Below, piece by piece: positions 43,543-52,141 of a stretch of 64,000 bases of DNA. The stretch's first letter is position 1. Each line of letters starts with the position of its first letter. Position numbers and translations under genes: made by a program. Origin of the DNA: an uncultured Christensenellaceae bacterium (GTDB lineage: Bacteria; Bacillota; Clostridia; Christensenellales; Pumilibacteraceae); assembly GCA_910588155.1 (NCBI GenBank), contig CAJUPB010000006.1, positions 66,831 to 130,830 on the forward strand, written 5' to 3'. Below the pieces are notes generated by a model. That model was not told where the DNA came from. It did no database searches and saw nothing but the letters and a program-made list of their open reading frames with translations.

Positions 43543-43569
43543 AATACCCTATCGATTTGATAGGGTATT
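43543..43569. promoter_or_regulatory. Palindromic copper-regulator operator (CsoR-like), or terminator
   Basis: AATACCCTATC, five bases, GATAGGGTATT: a perfect 11-base inverted repeat just upstream of the copA -35. The ATACCC/GGGTAT ends resemble CsoR operators of Firmicutes. It is also a hairpin with TTTT after it on the minus strand, so it could end the LytM gene at 43602; the two roles are compatible. Confidence 0.5.
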
Positions 43570-43601
43570 GATTGCGGGTTATTTTACGGTTTCGCCTGTT
43601 A

Positions 43602-44225
43602 TTACTTCTCCGTATTGAATTCGGGCAAGAATGCGGCGGGGTCTACGAGCTTGCCGTCTTTCGTCATTTCGAAGTGCAAGTGCGCGCCGTCGTTCTGTTC
43701 GGTCATCATATTTTCCGCGACCTTGCCGATAACGGTACCGCCGGTGAGAGCGTCGCCCTCTTTAACGGAAACATCGGAAAGTCCTTTATATATGCTTACC
43801 ACGCCGTTTTCGTGAGATATGGTCACAACCACGCCTTCCAGCGTCGTTTCCTGCACCTTTTCCACTTTGCCGCCGGCTATGCATTTGACTTCCGCTCCCG
43901 CCGCGGTCATAAGGTCGACGCCGTTATGCGTGCGCCACTGATTCAGCGTGGACGAGTACACGAGTTTTGTCAAAGACGCTTCTTTGCCGACCGTGTAATC
44001 GACGAGCGGCGCGGAATACGCGGGCGCGGGCGGCGGTCCGTCCACTCCGACATCTCCGCCGGGTTTGTTGTCTACGGGCGCTCTGCGCGCGTTCAAAACG
44101 AGCGTCAGGGTTATGATTCCCGCAACGACAAGCAGGGTTATACCGAAAATAAATCCGTAGATATTCCTCATAAAAAAGTTCTTTTTCGTCTTTTTGTCCT
44201 TGGTAGGGCTTTGATAAGTTTTCAT
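43602..44225 (-). CDS. LytM (M23) metallopeptidase, SpoIIQ-like
   Basis: 207 residues from ATG 44225 (GGAGG ten bases upstream). A single helix near residues 24-45 anchors it, then a Pro/Gly-rich linker and a LytM domain. The zinc ligands are intact: HNGVD and HLHFE. The segment LNQWRTHNGVDLMTAAGAEV and the overall size match clostridial SpoIIQ, which joins the forespore to the mother cell. A general cell-wall endopeptidase is the alternative. Confidence 0.8.
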   Translation of the reverse strand: MKTYQSPTKDKKTKKNFFMRNIYGFIFGITLLVVAGIITLTLVLNARRAPVDNKPGGDVGVDGPPPAPAYSAPLVDYTVGKEASLTKLVYSSTLNQWRTHNGVDLMTAAGAEVKCIAGGKVEKVQETTLEGVVVTISHENGVVSIYKGLSDVSVKEGDALTGGTVIGKVAENMMTEQNDGAHLHFEMTKDGKLVDPAAFLPEFNTEK

Positions 44226-44310
44226 ACCTTTTATACCTCCGTGCCTACGATTATTGCCGCTTCGAATTGTTATATACACATTTTCGAAAAAAATTTTACG
44301 GACGACTTTT

Positions 44311-44643
44311 TTAATAGCTTCCCGTCAAAAGCGGTATGCCTACGGCGGTGTATTCCTCGCGCTGCGCTATCATTATATTGACTTTTTTTCCGCAGACGAC
44401 TTCGTAGCCGTTTACAAAATCGCTGTAACAGTAATAAACGGTCACGCCGTCGAACTCCTCCGTCCACAAAAGAGTCGCGCCCATTCTCGAAACCACAGTC
44501 TCCGCCGATATATGAGTGTCTGCGCGAACGCAGCCGCCCTCGTGCGTCACCGAAAACGGAGACAGTCTTTCGACGTCGCCGCGCATACTCAATCCGAACA
44601 TTATAATTATTATTGCCACCACCGCAACGAACGCTTTTTTCAT
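44311..44643 (-). CDS. Small exported protein, perhaps YwmB-like
   Basis: 110 residues. A signal or anchor helix (residues 2-19) leads to a short domain with SRMGATLLWTEEFDGVTVYY and an ending VGIPLLTGSY. The ending recalls YwmB-type proteins, which lie near spoIID and spoIIQ in bacilli, and here it sits 85 bases upstream of the SpoIIQ-like gene. That link is weak; the family is otherwise unrecognised. Confidence 0.6.
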   Translation of the reverse strand: MKKAFVAVVAIIIIMFGLSMRGDVERLSPFSVTHEGGCVRADTHISAETVVSRMGATLLWTEEFDGVTVYYCYSDFVNGYEVVCGKKVNIMIAQREEYTAVGIPLLTGSY

Positions 44644-44817
44644 TATTTGCTTCTCCTCGCTTTTCGCAAGAGATTATGACCGCATAACAAAAAAATAAAC
44701 CGTCTTTTAAAAAAATTTTCGGCAAGCAAGAAAATTGTCTTTCGGCGTTGATTTTTGTCGAATGCGTCGGGTACTTCGCCTGACACGGATATTGTTCACA
44801 ATGTTATTTCACGCAAA

Positions 44818-44855
44818 AAACCGTATCGCTCCTCTTTCGAAAAGCGATACGGTTT
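44818..44855 (-). terminator. Terminator after the second GH3 gene
   Basis: AAACCGTATCGC (44818-44829) pairs with GCGATACGGTTT (44844-44855). A second hairpin, GTTCGGTT/AACCGAAC, lies just before it at about 44882-44909. Confidence 0.85.
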
Positions 44856-44916
44856 GTTTGGAGAAAAATGAGTGTTTATGCCGTTCGGTTTAGTTTCGGC
44901 TTAACCGAACAGCTTA

Positions 44917-47900
44917 TCAGGCATTGCGCTTTTTGAGATTAAGCACCACTGTTACGACAGTCCACGCAACTCCCGCGACAAGCAGCACGCCGAAGATGAC
45001 ATCGAACGCAATCAGCGTCGCCTGCCACCAAGGCATAACCTTGACGATACGAGTCGCGGAACCTATGCCGTTCATAGCCGACGAGTTCGCAACCATATAG
45101 CAGATACGTTTTGCGGCAAGTCTCATCGCCCAAGCCATATCCGCATAGTCTCCCTCACCTGCCGAATTCGGCTCATACGCGTCGAACTGCGATTCGTGTC
45201 CCGAACCGTCGGGTATATCGCAACCACCCGTGTAAATGCCGTAAGCAAGCTCGAAATAAGGCGAGTTATCCTGCGCACCGTTCATATCGGTATACATATC
45301 GGTGACGATTACGCCCTTCATTCCGCATTCGCCGCGAAGGTAAGACTGTCCCAAAACGCCGTCCGACGGACCTGCCATCGTTCCTATTCTGGCAAACGAA
45401 GCCATCGTATTGAATGCTCCGCCAATCGTTATCGGAAGCTCGAACGCGCGGAGATATATCTCTCTCAACGCCTGCTCGGTGACCCAAACGCCGACGCCGT
45501 GACGGGCGTTTTCCTGGTCGTTTACGACGCAGTGCTTATTGTAAACGTGAACGCCTTTTTCCTCGATACCCAAGGATTCGTGAGCCGCAATGAGTCCGGT
45601 GAGCATACCGCATTCGCTGTAATACTCCGCCGTTCTGCCGAGGTACGGGCTGCGGTGAATATTCGCGCCTATACCGTAAAGTCCCGAGCAACCGCACCAT
45701 ATGCCGTCTTCGCCGATTATGTTGCCGACTTTGCGAGCCAGGTCTCTGTTGAACGTCGCGGCTATTATACCGTTTGCGGGGAACGCCGTCGTTTTTTTGG
45801 CGAAATTCGGGTCGGTCGTCTTGCCTTCGATAGGTTTTCCGTCCTTATCGAGGTTGCCTGCCGCAATTTCCTTACGGGTTGCGAGCCCCTCTTTGTCCTG
45901 GTTATATCTTCTGTTGAAACCGTTGGGTCCGTTTTCGTCGTTGGTTTCGGGTTTGACTATCGATTCTACGAGAGCGGTATTGTGATAGCCCGTGCTGACA
46001 AGCGTGGCTATCTCGTCCCAAGTCAGTTGGTCCATAAACGTATCCCATACGGGGTCGTCGATTTCGATGTGATTTCCGTCGCTGTCATAGCGCATATTGA
46101 CGAGTACGAGTCCCGCGCTCTTGCCGTAGGTCGGATAGGCTTTCTTTTCCTTATCCTTGGCTATCGGCTTTTTGTACTCGACGGGACACTGCGAAAGAAT
46201 CTCGTCCGCCATCTGCTGCGTTGCGGTCAGCTTCGGAACGCCGTTCACTCTGTCCAACGAAACGGTTCCCGCCCAATCGCTTCTGTCGTAATACTTGACG
46301 GAGTTGCTTCCTTTGCCGCTGTAACGGTTGATATCCGCATAATCGAAAAGATTGCCTATCGGATTTCCCGTCGCATCGGAGAATGCGTATCTCTGGTCGT
46401 TTAACGCAAGCGTTATCTTTTCCGTCATACCGGCCGTGGCTTTACCCACCATTTTGGATTCGGACGCGCCCTTTGCTTTAAGCACGTTGTTTACGGCGTT
46501 ATGCGCATCGGTCGCCGCCGTGAGATAATAGTCGCCCGGCATAATGACGTAGGTTCCCGCACCGTATGCATCGTAAGACGCAAAGTATTTTTCATCCACG
46601 GGTATCGTAAGCGTCTCGCTGGCTCCCGGCGCCAACACGCCGGTCTTGCCGAACTCGATGAGTTCCACCGACGGAACTTGTATATTGTTTTTCTTTGCGT
46701 AATCGCCGTAAGGCTTGGAAACGTAAATCTGAACGGTCTCTTTGCCGCTGTACGTTTTTCCCGTATTTTTGACGGTGACGGACACGTTGTACGTGCGCGC
46801 GCCGCTCTTGCTTACTTTGAAATTCGAATACTCGAAATCCGTGTAAGATATGCCGTGTCCGAACGGATATGCCACAACTTTTGAATAATCGTAGTCGCCG
46901 ACCTTTGCCGTGCCGAGAACATAGTCTTCGTAGCGCGTTTCGGTGTAACGATAGCCGAGATACATACCTTCCTGATATACTGCGTAAGCGTGAAGGGTGG
47001 GTTCGGGAACGAACATATTGCCCTTCTGGCTTTCGATACCGTATTTTGCCGCATCGGCATATTCCCAATAACCGTAGTTTACGTTTACGGGGTTCATCGT
47101 GTGGTCCATCCAGAACGTGTCGGAAAGCTTGCCCGACGGAACGTATTCGCCGGTAAGAATCTTGGCAATCGCCGTCGCTCCGTTCTGTCCGAGCGCGCCC
47201 ACCCAAAGAGCGGCGTCCACGCCGTATTTCTCATTGTTATGCAAGAAATCCGCGCCGACCATACTTGCCGAATTTATTATCATTATTATTTTCTTGAAAG
47301 TGCCCGCTTTTTTGAGAGCGTTCAAACCTTCGAGTGTATCCATTTCCTTTTGCGTAAGGTGAAGGAAATCGCCGTTGTATCCGTCGGGCGCGCCGCTCAT
47401 TTTGAGGTCTGCGCCTTCGCCGCCAACGCGGCCGATAATAAACACAGCCGCATCGCCGTAAGAAGCAAATGTGCTTTCTTCGGTTTTCACGACGTTCCAG
47501 GGCACGCCGCCTATGTACACACCGCCGCTGCCTGCCCATCCGCTGCTGTATCTGCGATAGTCGGTTTCGGGGTTATACTTGCCCGCGCTGCCCCAAGAGC
47601 TGCTGTTCGGACCCGTATACCATTTATCTTTACTCGTATAATTGGTTTGAAGCGTCGGATTGACGGTTATACCCGCGGCCTTGAATGCATCGTAAAAGTT
47701 CACCGCTTTCGACGTATCGACGGAACCGCTGCCCGTACCGCCGTATACGGGGTCGCCGCTTGTTATACCGAACACGCTGACGTTTCTGCTTCCCGAAGCG
47801 AGAGGCAAAGCGTTGTTCTCGTTTTTGAGCAGCACCGCGCCCTCTTTCATCGCCTCTTCCGTCATCTTCGCGCCCGCGTCTATGAGTTCTCCGAGATTGT

Positions 47901-48102
47901 CATACTCGGACTTATACCATTCCGTATCCTCGTTCTCCGCATTCTCGTCCGTTATCGTCTTAAACGACTGACATCCGAGTGCGCTGTTTATCGCAGACGC
48001 GTTTTCGTTGGCAATTATCGTACCTACGAGGCAGACCCCGAACAATACGGTAAACGCCACAATCGTTATTCTCTGTAACAGAGCCGTTAATTTTTTCGAC
48101 AT
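44917..48102 (-). CDS. Double membrane-anchored GH3 glycosidase, inverted domain order (copy 2)
   Basis: 1061 residues, GGGAG seven bases before the ATG. Helices at about 13-33 and 1030-1053 anchor both ends. The GH3 sandwich comes first (EGAVLLKNENNALPLASGSR, GGTGSGSVDTSKAVNFYDAF), then the FnIII-like domain (TVQIYVSKPYGDYAKKNNIQ), then the TIM barrel (HCVVNDQENARHGVGVWVTE). The nucleophile Asp is in GVIVTDMYTDMNGAQ. The last helix follows VKVMPWW, a motif shared by all three GH3 proteins here. It is cotranscribed with the four-helix protein 13 bases upstream and probably controlled by the LytTR system next door. Confidence 0.9.
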   Translation of the reverse strand: MSKKLTALLQRITIVAFTVLFGVCLVGTIIANENASAINSALGCQSFKTITDENAENEDTEWYKSEYDNLGELIDAGAKMTEEAMKEGAVLLKNENNALPLASGSRNVSVFGITSGDPVYGGTGSGSVDTSKAVNFYDAFKAAGITVNPTLQTNYTSKDKWYTGPNSSSWGSAGKYNPETDYRRYSSGWAGSGGVYIGGVPWNVVKTEESTFASYGDAAVFIIGRVGGEGADLKMSGAPDGYNGDFLHLTQKEMDTLEGLNALKKAGTFKKIIMIINSASMVGADFLHNNEKYGVDAALWVGALGQNGATAIAKILTGEYVPSGKLSDTFWMDHTMNPVNVNYGYWEYADAAKYGIESQKGNMFVPEPTLHAYAVYQEGMYLGYRYTETRYEDYVLGTAKVGDYDYSKVVAYPFGHGISYTDFEYSNFKVSKSGARTYNVSVTVKNTGKTYSGKETVQIYVSKPYGDYAKKNNIQVPSVELIEFGKTGVLAPGASETLTIPVDEKYFASYDAYGAGTYVIMPGDYYLTAATDAHNAVNNVLKAKGASESKMVGKATAGMTEKITLALNDQRYAFSDATGNPIGNLFDYADINRYSGKGSNSVKYYDRSDWAGTVSLDRVNGVPKLTATQQMADEILSQCPVEYKKPIAKDKEKKAYPTYGKSAGLVLVNMRYDSDGNHIEIDDPVWDTFMDQLTWDEIATLVSTGYHNTALVESIVKPETNDENGPNGFNRRYNQDKEGLATRKEIAAGNLDKDGKPIEGKTTDPNFAKKTTAFPANGIIAATFNRDLARKVGNIIGEDGIWCGCSGLYGIGANIHRSPYLGRTAEYYSECGMLTGLIAAHESLGIEEKGVHVYNKHCVVNDQENARHGVGVWVTEQALREIYLRAFELPITIGGAFNTMASFARIGTMAGPSDGVLGQSYLRGECGMKGVIVTDMYTDMNGAQDNSPYFELAYGIYTGGCDIPDGSGHESQFDAYEPNSAGEGDYADMAWAMRLAAKRICYMVANSSAMNGIGSATRIVKVMPWWQATLIAFDVIFGVLLVAGVAWTVVTVVLNLKKRNA

Positions 48103-48115
48103 ATTTTATCTCCCT

Positions 48116-48526
48116 TTATTCCTTTTCCGTCTTTTCCTGTTTCAAGAACACATTTGCAATGTTCAGCACCAGCAGAATTGCAAACAGCGACGTACAAGCC
48201 AAAAACTGCGGACTGAACGTGGACGCCTGTATACCGACCATAACCACGGAAACGTAGAAATAGATGTTATACGCATACAACAGCAGTGCTATGAAGTCGG
48301 CAAGAGCAATCGCACAGCACGACCATTTCGCCTGTTTCAAAAAGGGCAGCACCGCAGCCAATACAACGCCGACAATCACGACGGCGAATGCGCCCCACGA
48401 CATATATCTCGACATATGAAACAGAGACGCATAGACGATTGCCGTCACCAGCGACAGCACGGCCAACCCTATCGAAACATAAAAGCCGTAGCTCTTGCTT
48501 TCGAAGAATTTTTTCACCTTATCCAT
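48116..48526 (-). CDS. Small four-helix membrane protein, GH3 partner (copy 2)
   Basis: 136 residues from ATG 48526 (GGAGG five bases upstream). Four hydrophobic segments, short basic amino end, charged tail (KQEKTEKE). Paralogue of the protein at 25756-26181; they share the YGxYxSxGLAVLSLVTAI type of first helix. Here it precedes the GH3 gene, in copy 1 it follows it, so the pairing survives a change of gene order. Confidence 0.75.
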   Translation of the reverse strand: MDKVKKFFESKSYGFYVSIGLAVLSLVTAIVYASLFHMSRYMSWGAFAVVIVGVVLAAVLPFLKQAKWSCCAIALADFIALLLYAYNIYFYVSVVMVGIQASTFSPQFLACTSLFAILLVLNIANVFLKQEKTEKE

Positions 48527-48590
48527 TATTTCCTCCATAAAATTTTTTTCGGAAAAGCTCTTTTCCGGACAAGAGTTTCCCTTTGCTTCT

Positions 48591-48657
48591 ATGATAACAC
48601 CTGCAAAAAGAAAAAAGCAGCTTATAGAATAAACTGCTTTTTTCACAGAACAAACTG
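48591..48657 (-). promoter_or_regulatory. LytTR-type operator and promoter of the second GH3 operon
   Basis: On the plus strand ACAGAACAAACTG (48645-48657) and ATAGAATAAACTG (48624-48636) are direct repeats exactly 21 bases apart. On the minus strand they precede a weak -35 and TATCAT (48596-48591), with 27 bases between the repeat and the -10. This is the geometry of LytTR activators such as AgrA, and the same 13-mer precedes the regulator's own operon. Confidence 0.7.
48611..48643 (-). terminator. Terminator of the LytTR-kinase operon, overlapping the operator
   Basis: AAAAAAGCAG (48611-48620) and CTGCTTTTTT (48634-48643). It shares bases with the distal LytTR repeat. Confidence 0.7.
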
Positions 48658-48665
48658 AAAAGCTT

Positions 48666-49928
48666 TTACACTTTCGTAAGATATGCACAGAGCGTAAACG
48701 TATCGTTATCCGCCGCAACGTTTATGCTGCCGTGGTATTTTTCGGCTATCGCCTTCATACTTTTGAATCCGAAACCGTGAAAGCCGCTGTTTTTCGTCTT
48801 CGTCGTCTGCGGCGTGCCCTGCACGATTTGCAGTTCGCCGTCGTAATAGTTCATAATATTAATAAACGCTATCTCGCCCCTGCTTTCCACGGTCACGCTT
48901 ACCGTACGTTTTTCGCTGTCGTCCAATCTGCTCACCGCCTCTATCGCGTTGTCGAGAGCGTTCCCGAAAAGAGAGTATAAGTCGCCCGCTTCCATAAAGT
49001 CCAATGCTTTTCCGTCCGCCATACAAGACAGCCGGATTCCCAATCCGTCGCATTTCAAAATCTTTTCGGACAGCACCGTATCCAAAACCTCGTTGCCTGT
49101 TTTGAAATCCGTATCGTAGAAGTTTATTGCCCGCAATATTTCTTCCATTTCTTGTTGCGGAAGTTTGCCTCCGCACGAAGCAAGACGATATTTCAAATCG
49201 TGGCACTTTATATTTATGAAATCTATATTTTCCTTGCTCATTTGATAGTGTTTTCTTTCCTGTCGCAGAATGCTTTTCACGACAGCGTTTTCTTCGCGCA
49301 GTTTATGCGAGCGTTGAAGCGTTATTTGCACCAATAGCGCAAACAAACACATAAAAACGGCATACAGATATCGCCCCCAAGTCGAAGGAAAACGACTCAA
49401 TCCGACACAGATGATTACCATCACTATGGAAAGCACATTTTGAAGTTTACTGCTGTTTTCATAAAACTTGCTTTTTGCGACTATCTTGCCGAAAGCAAAA
49501 TAAGCCGCCGTGTAAGTAAACGGAAAGAACAGAAATTCCGACAGAATTACGCCGTAATCGCCCCAAGAGTTGAGTTTCCAAAGATTTGCAAGAGTTCCGA
49601 CCGCAAGCAACAATCTGGACGATGCGTGCTGCACCGCATAACCGGCAGAGCACGCCGCCAACAAAGGAAAAAACTTGACATCAAAGCACAAACTCATAGC
49701 CACAACGGACAGTGCGAAAAGACCGACATAGCGCACAAACTTATATATACTTATCGTAACCGGCGATGCCTGCACGGTATCGGGAACAAACACGACTGCG
49801 GCAAGGCAGACCATAATACAGAGAGTATAGCGCATAACAAATCTTTTGCGTTTCGGAAACGAATACAAAAACAACATTTCCGCCGCAAAAATTTGAATCA
49901 AGGTGGCGACGTTGCTTAATGAAAACAT
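48666..49928 (-). CDS. GHKL-type sensor histidine kinase (AgrC-like)
   Basis: 420 residues. Six or seven membrane helices in the first 200 residues, a coiled-coil linker (LREENAVVKSILRQERKHYQ), then the phosphoacceptor His in FINIKCHDLKYRL (about residue 242) and a GHKL ATPase with N-box NALDNAIEAVS and a G-box GFHGFGFKSM. It should sense a signal in the membrane, peptide or lipid, and phosphorylate the LytTR regulator. Its ATG overlaps the regulator gene by 13 bases. GGAGG and a run of eight G form its Shine-Dalgarno region. Confidence 0.92.
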   Translation of the reverse strand: MFSLSNVATLIQIFAAEMLFLYSFPKRKRFVMRYTLCIMVCLAAVVFVPDTVQASPVTISIYKFVRYVGLFALSVVAMSLCFDVKFFPLLAACSAGYAVQHASSRLLLAVGTLANLWKLNSWGDYGVILSEFLFFPFTYTAAYFAFGKIVAKSKFYENSSKLQNVLSIVMVIICVGLSRFPSTWGRYLYAVFMCLFALLVQITLQRSHKLREENAVVKSILRQERKHYQMSKENIDFINIKCHDLKYRLASCGGKLPQQEMEEILRAINFYDTDFKTGNEVLDTVLSEKILKCDGLGIRLSCMADGKALDFMEAGDLYSLFGNALDNAIEAVSRLDDSEKRTVSVTVESRGEIAFINIMNYYDGELQIVQGTPQTTKTKNSGFHGFGFKSMKAIAEKYHGSINVAADNDTFTLCAYLTKV

Positions 49929-50638
49929 TTATCTCCCCCCCCTCCGATGAATCTCGAATATGCGGCAAGAAATTCTTTTTTCTGCGGACGGGATATAGAC
50001 AGCTCTACTCCGTCCACAACGACGCTGTCGCGTTTTATTTGCTCGACATATTTCAAATTGACCAGATAACAGCGATTGCAACGCGCAAAAAAACTTCTGC
50101 CAATCTTTTTTTCGGCATTTATAAGCGTATCGTATTCCACATAATCTCCGCTTACCGTATGCCATACGACATAGTGTCCGCTCACTTCCAAATAGCGTAT
50201 TTGAGAAATGCCGACACTTCTTATATCTCTGCCGATTTTGATTTCCACCGCATCGTCCAAGCGTTTCGCCGTACGCGATATAGCCCTTCGCATTTTCATA
50301 ATGAAGTCATATTTATTAACCGGTTTTACAATGAAGTCCAAAGCCTCGACCTCATAACCGTGTATCGCGTACTGCGCCATATTTGTTACAAACATAATGA
50401 CGGCGTGCCTGTCTATTTCCCTGAATTTTTTTGCCGCTTCCAATCCGCTCATCCCAGGCATATCTATGTCAAACAAAACTATATCGTAAACGGGATTTGC
50501 TTTCAGTAAAAATGTTTCCGCCTTTTCGAAATCGTCCGCCGAATACGATGCGGATTCCTGCTCGAAAACGCAATCGAGATATTCTCTCGTCAGAGCTCTG
50601 TCCTTCGGATTGTCCTCGACAATGGCAATTCTTATCAT
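49916..50638 (-). CDS. LytTR-family response regulator
   Basis: 240 residues. Receiver domain first, with acidic pocket VEDN and phosphoacceptor Asp57 in LFDIDMPGMSG and Lys in DFIVKPV. The LytTR DNA-binding domain follows (VEIKIGRDIRSVGISQIRYL, less its ends, and FFARCNRCYLVNLKYVEQIK). The last codons read RFIGGGGDKCFH, where the four glycines come from the G8 tract. It probably activates its own operon and the second GH3 operon from the repeats at 50708-50741 and 48624-48657. Confidence 0.93.
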   Translation of the reverse strand: MIRIAIVEDNPKDRALTREYLDCVFEQESASYSADDFEKAETFLLKANPVYDIVLFDIDMPGMSGLEAAKKFREIDRHAVIMFVTNMAQYAIHGYEVEALDFIVKPVNKYDFIMKMRRAISRTAKRLDDAVEIKIGRDIRSVGISQIRYLEVSGHYVVWHTVSGDYVEYDTLINAEKKIGRSFFARCNRCYLVNLKYVEQIKRDSVVVDGVELSISRPQKKEFLAAYSRFIGGGGDKCFH

Positions 50639-50673
50639 ATCGTTTTTCCCGTCCCCTCATAAGTTACCGATAT

Positions 50674-50741
50674 ATTATACCACAAATTGCGAGTTTGTTT
50701 ACATCACACAGAACAAACTGACGTTTTTACAGAATAAGCTG
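50674..50741 (-). promoter_or_regulatory. Autoregulatory LytTR operator and promoter
   Basis: Plus-strand ACAGAACAAACTG (50708-50720) and ACAGAATAAGCTG (50729-50741), again 21 bases apart. Read on the minus strand they lead into a poor -35 (GTAAAC) and a perfect TATAAT (50679-50674), 28 bases from the repeat. A poor -35 next to repeats suggests activator dependence. Confidence 0.72.
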
Positions 50742-50748
50742 TAATATA

Positions 50749-50781
50749 AAAACGAAGCTTTCGTCATAAAAGCTCCGTTTT
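50749..50781 (-). terminator. Terminator after the 105-residue gene
   Basis: Near-perfect stem, AACGAAGCTTT with AAAGCTCCGTT, one mismatch, A/T runs on both sides. Confidence 0.65.
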
Positions 50782-50793
50782 GTCTGCGTCTTA

Positions 50794-51111
50794 TTATTGC
50801 CGTTCCTCGGCGGCTTCGATATTGCATCTCTTCGGTTTAAGCCTGTCGTATACGATATTTACGACATCGCCGTCTTTCAAAGGCAGTTCGGGGCTTTGAG
50901 TTCCCGAACCGTCCTCTCTCACTTTGACGTTCAGCGGTTTTTCCGAGCCGTCCGTTTTGAGCGACACTTTGAAAATACGCACGGGTTTCGACGCGCGCCC
51001 GACACCGATACGACTTATGCCTGCCGATTTGCATTTCAAAACAATACCTGTCGCACGCACCTCGTTTTCGGGTTTTATCTTATATATTTTGCAACCGACT
51101 ACGGCTGTCAT
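50794..51111 (-). CDS. Hypothetical 105-residue beta-rich protein
   Basis: AAGGAG nine bases before the ATG. No signal peptide and no known motif. The alternating pattern (NEVRATGIVLKCKSA, VRIFKVSLKTDGSEKPLNVK, DGDVVNIVYDR) suggests a small beta barrel, perhaps OB-like. It follows mscL after 28 bases and probably shares its transcript. Confidence 0.65.
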   Translation of the reverse strand: MTAVVGCKIYKIKPENEVRATGIVLKCKSAGISRIGVGRASKPVRIFKVSLKTDGSEKPLNVKVREDGSGTQSPELPLKDGDVVNIVYDRLKPKRCNIEAAEERQ

Positions 51112-51139
51112 ACCCTATCTCTCCTTCCGCTGCCGCAAG

Positions 51140-51727
51140 CTATTTTTCTTCCGTACGCGCTTTAAGCAAGTCCCTTATCTCCGCAAGAAGCTGTTCGCTC
51201 GTAGCCGGGGCGGCGGCTTTGGCTTCGGCGGCTTTTCTCTCTTCTTCCGCTTTTGCCGCGGCGGTAAGCTCTTCTTCTTTGCGTGCGACAGCCGCTCTTA
51301 TTTCGGCGCTCGTCTTACCCTGTGCTTTCAGCTGTTTTTTCAACTCTTTATATTCTTTTTTGTTCAGAGTCTTATAGCCCGCCTGCGCCCTTTCCATCTT
51401 GGTTTTCGCTGCCATAAAGATGCGCAAAACCGTGAAAATACAGAACGCTATAATCAGAAAGTTCAAAATACATTGCAGGAAATTACCCCAATGCAAAGCA
51501 CATTCCGCACGAGTCACGCCGTCCACGACTTCTTCCGGACGAATGACCCATTTCCAATCGCTTATGTCCAATCCGCCCGTCGCAAGCGATACGAGCGGCA
51601 TAATAATATCGTTGACAAGGCTGGTCACGATTGCTCCGAACGCCGTACCGATGACGACGCCGACTGCCATATCGACGATATTGCCTTTCGTGATAAATGC
51701 TTTGAAATCACCGAAAAACTTTTTCAT
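51140..51727 (-). CDS. mscL: Large-conductance mechanosensitive channel MscL with a long tail
   Basis: 195 residues against about 130-150 in most relatives. It opens under membrane tension to release solutes. GNIVDMAVGVVIGTAFGAIV is the pore helix, NFLIIAFCIFTVLRIF the second helix. The extra 60 residues are charged and Ala-rich (KEYKELKKQLKAQGKTSAEI, EEERKAAEAKAAA), probably a cytoplasmic coiled coil, ending in the family's TSEQLLAEIRDLL bundle helix. Confidence 0.95.
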   Translation of the reverse strand: MKKFFGDFKAFITKGNIVDMAVGVVIGTAFGAIVTSLVNDIIMPLVSLATGGLDISDWKWVIRPEEVVDGVTRAECALHWGNFLQCILNFLIIAFCIFTVLRIFMAAKTKMERAQAGYKTLNKKEYKELKKQLKAQGKTSAEIRAAVARKEEELTAAAKAEEERKAAEAKAAAPATSEQLLAEIRDLLKARTEEK

Positions 51728-51758
51728 ACCTATTTTCTCCTTATGGTCTCACGTTAAA

Positions 51759-51787
51759 ATTATAGCACACGCCCAAAAATTTATCAA
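51759..51787 (-). promoter_or_regulatory. mscL promoter
   Basis: Minus strand TTGATA (51787-51782), 17 bases, TATAAT (51764-51759). Confidence 0.8.
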
Positions 51788-52141
51788 CGAATTTCACACG
51801 GTTTTCACAAAAGCCATAAAAAATATGTATCGGTTTCTAAAAAACAATCGACATCGAGTCACTGCGATGTCCGTATTGCGCACTATTTATTATTTGGCAC
51901 GCTGTATGCTTTTGCTTATCACTATGTCTTATTGTCCACGCTACTCATACTAACGTAAGTAATCCACCGTATATTGCCGCTACGATTGCCGTAACAATAG
52001 TTTGCAAATTAGTAAGCGTATTAGGTATTAAATATATCGGTTAATCCTATGCAGAATAAAAAATCAAAAATTAAACTAAAATCCAATACAGTATTTTTAT
52101 CGCTTTTTCTCAAAAATGCAATCGTCAAACTGTAATAAACT
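51788..52141. other. Gene-poor stretch at the left edge of the AT-rich region
   Basis: No convincing gene. It holds a small hairpin (GACATCG with CGATGTC near 51850) and one stray TTTGGCACG. Base composition changes here from backbone-like to AT-rich, so the left junction of the island is probably within it. Confidence 0.4.
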
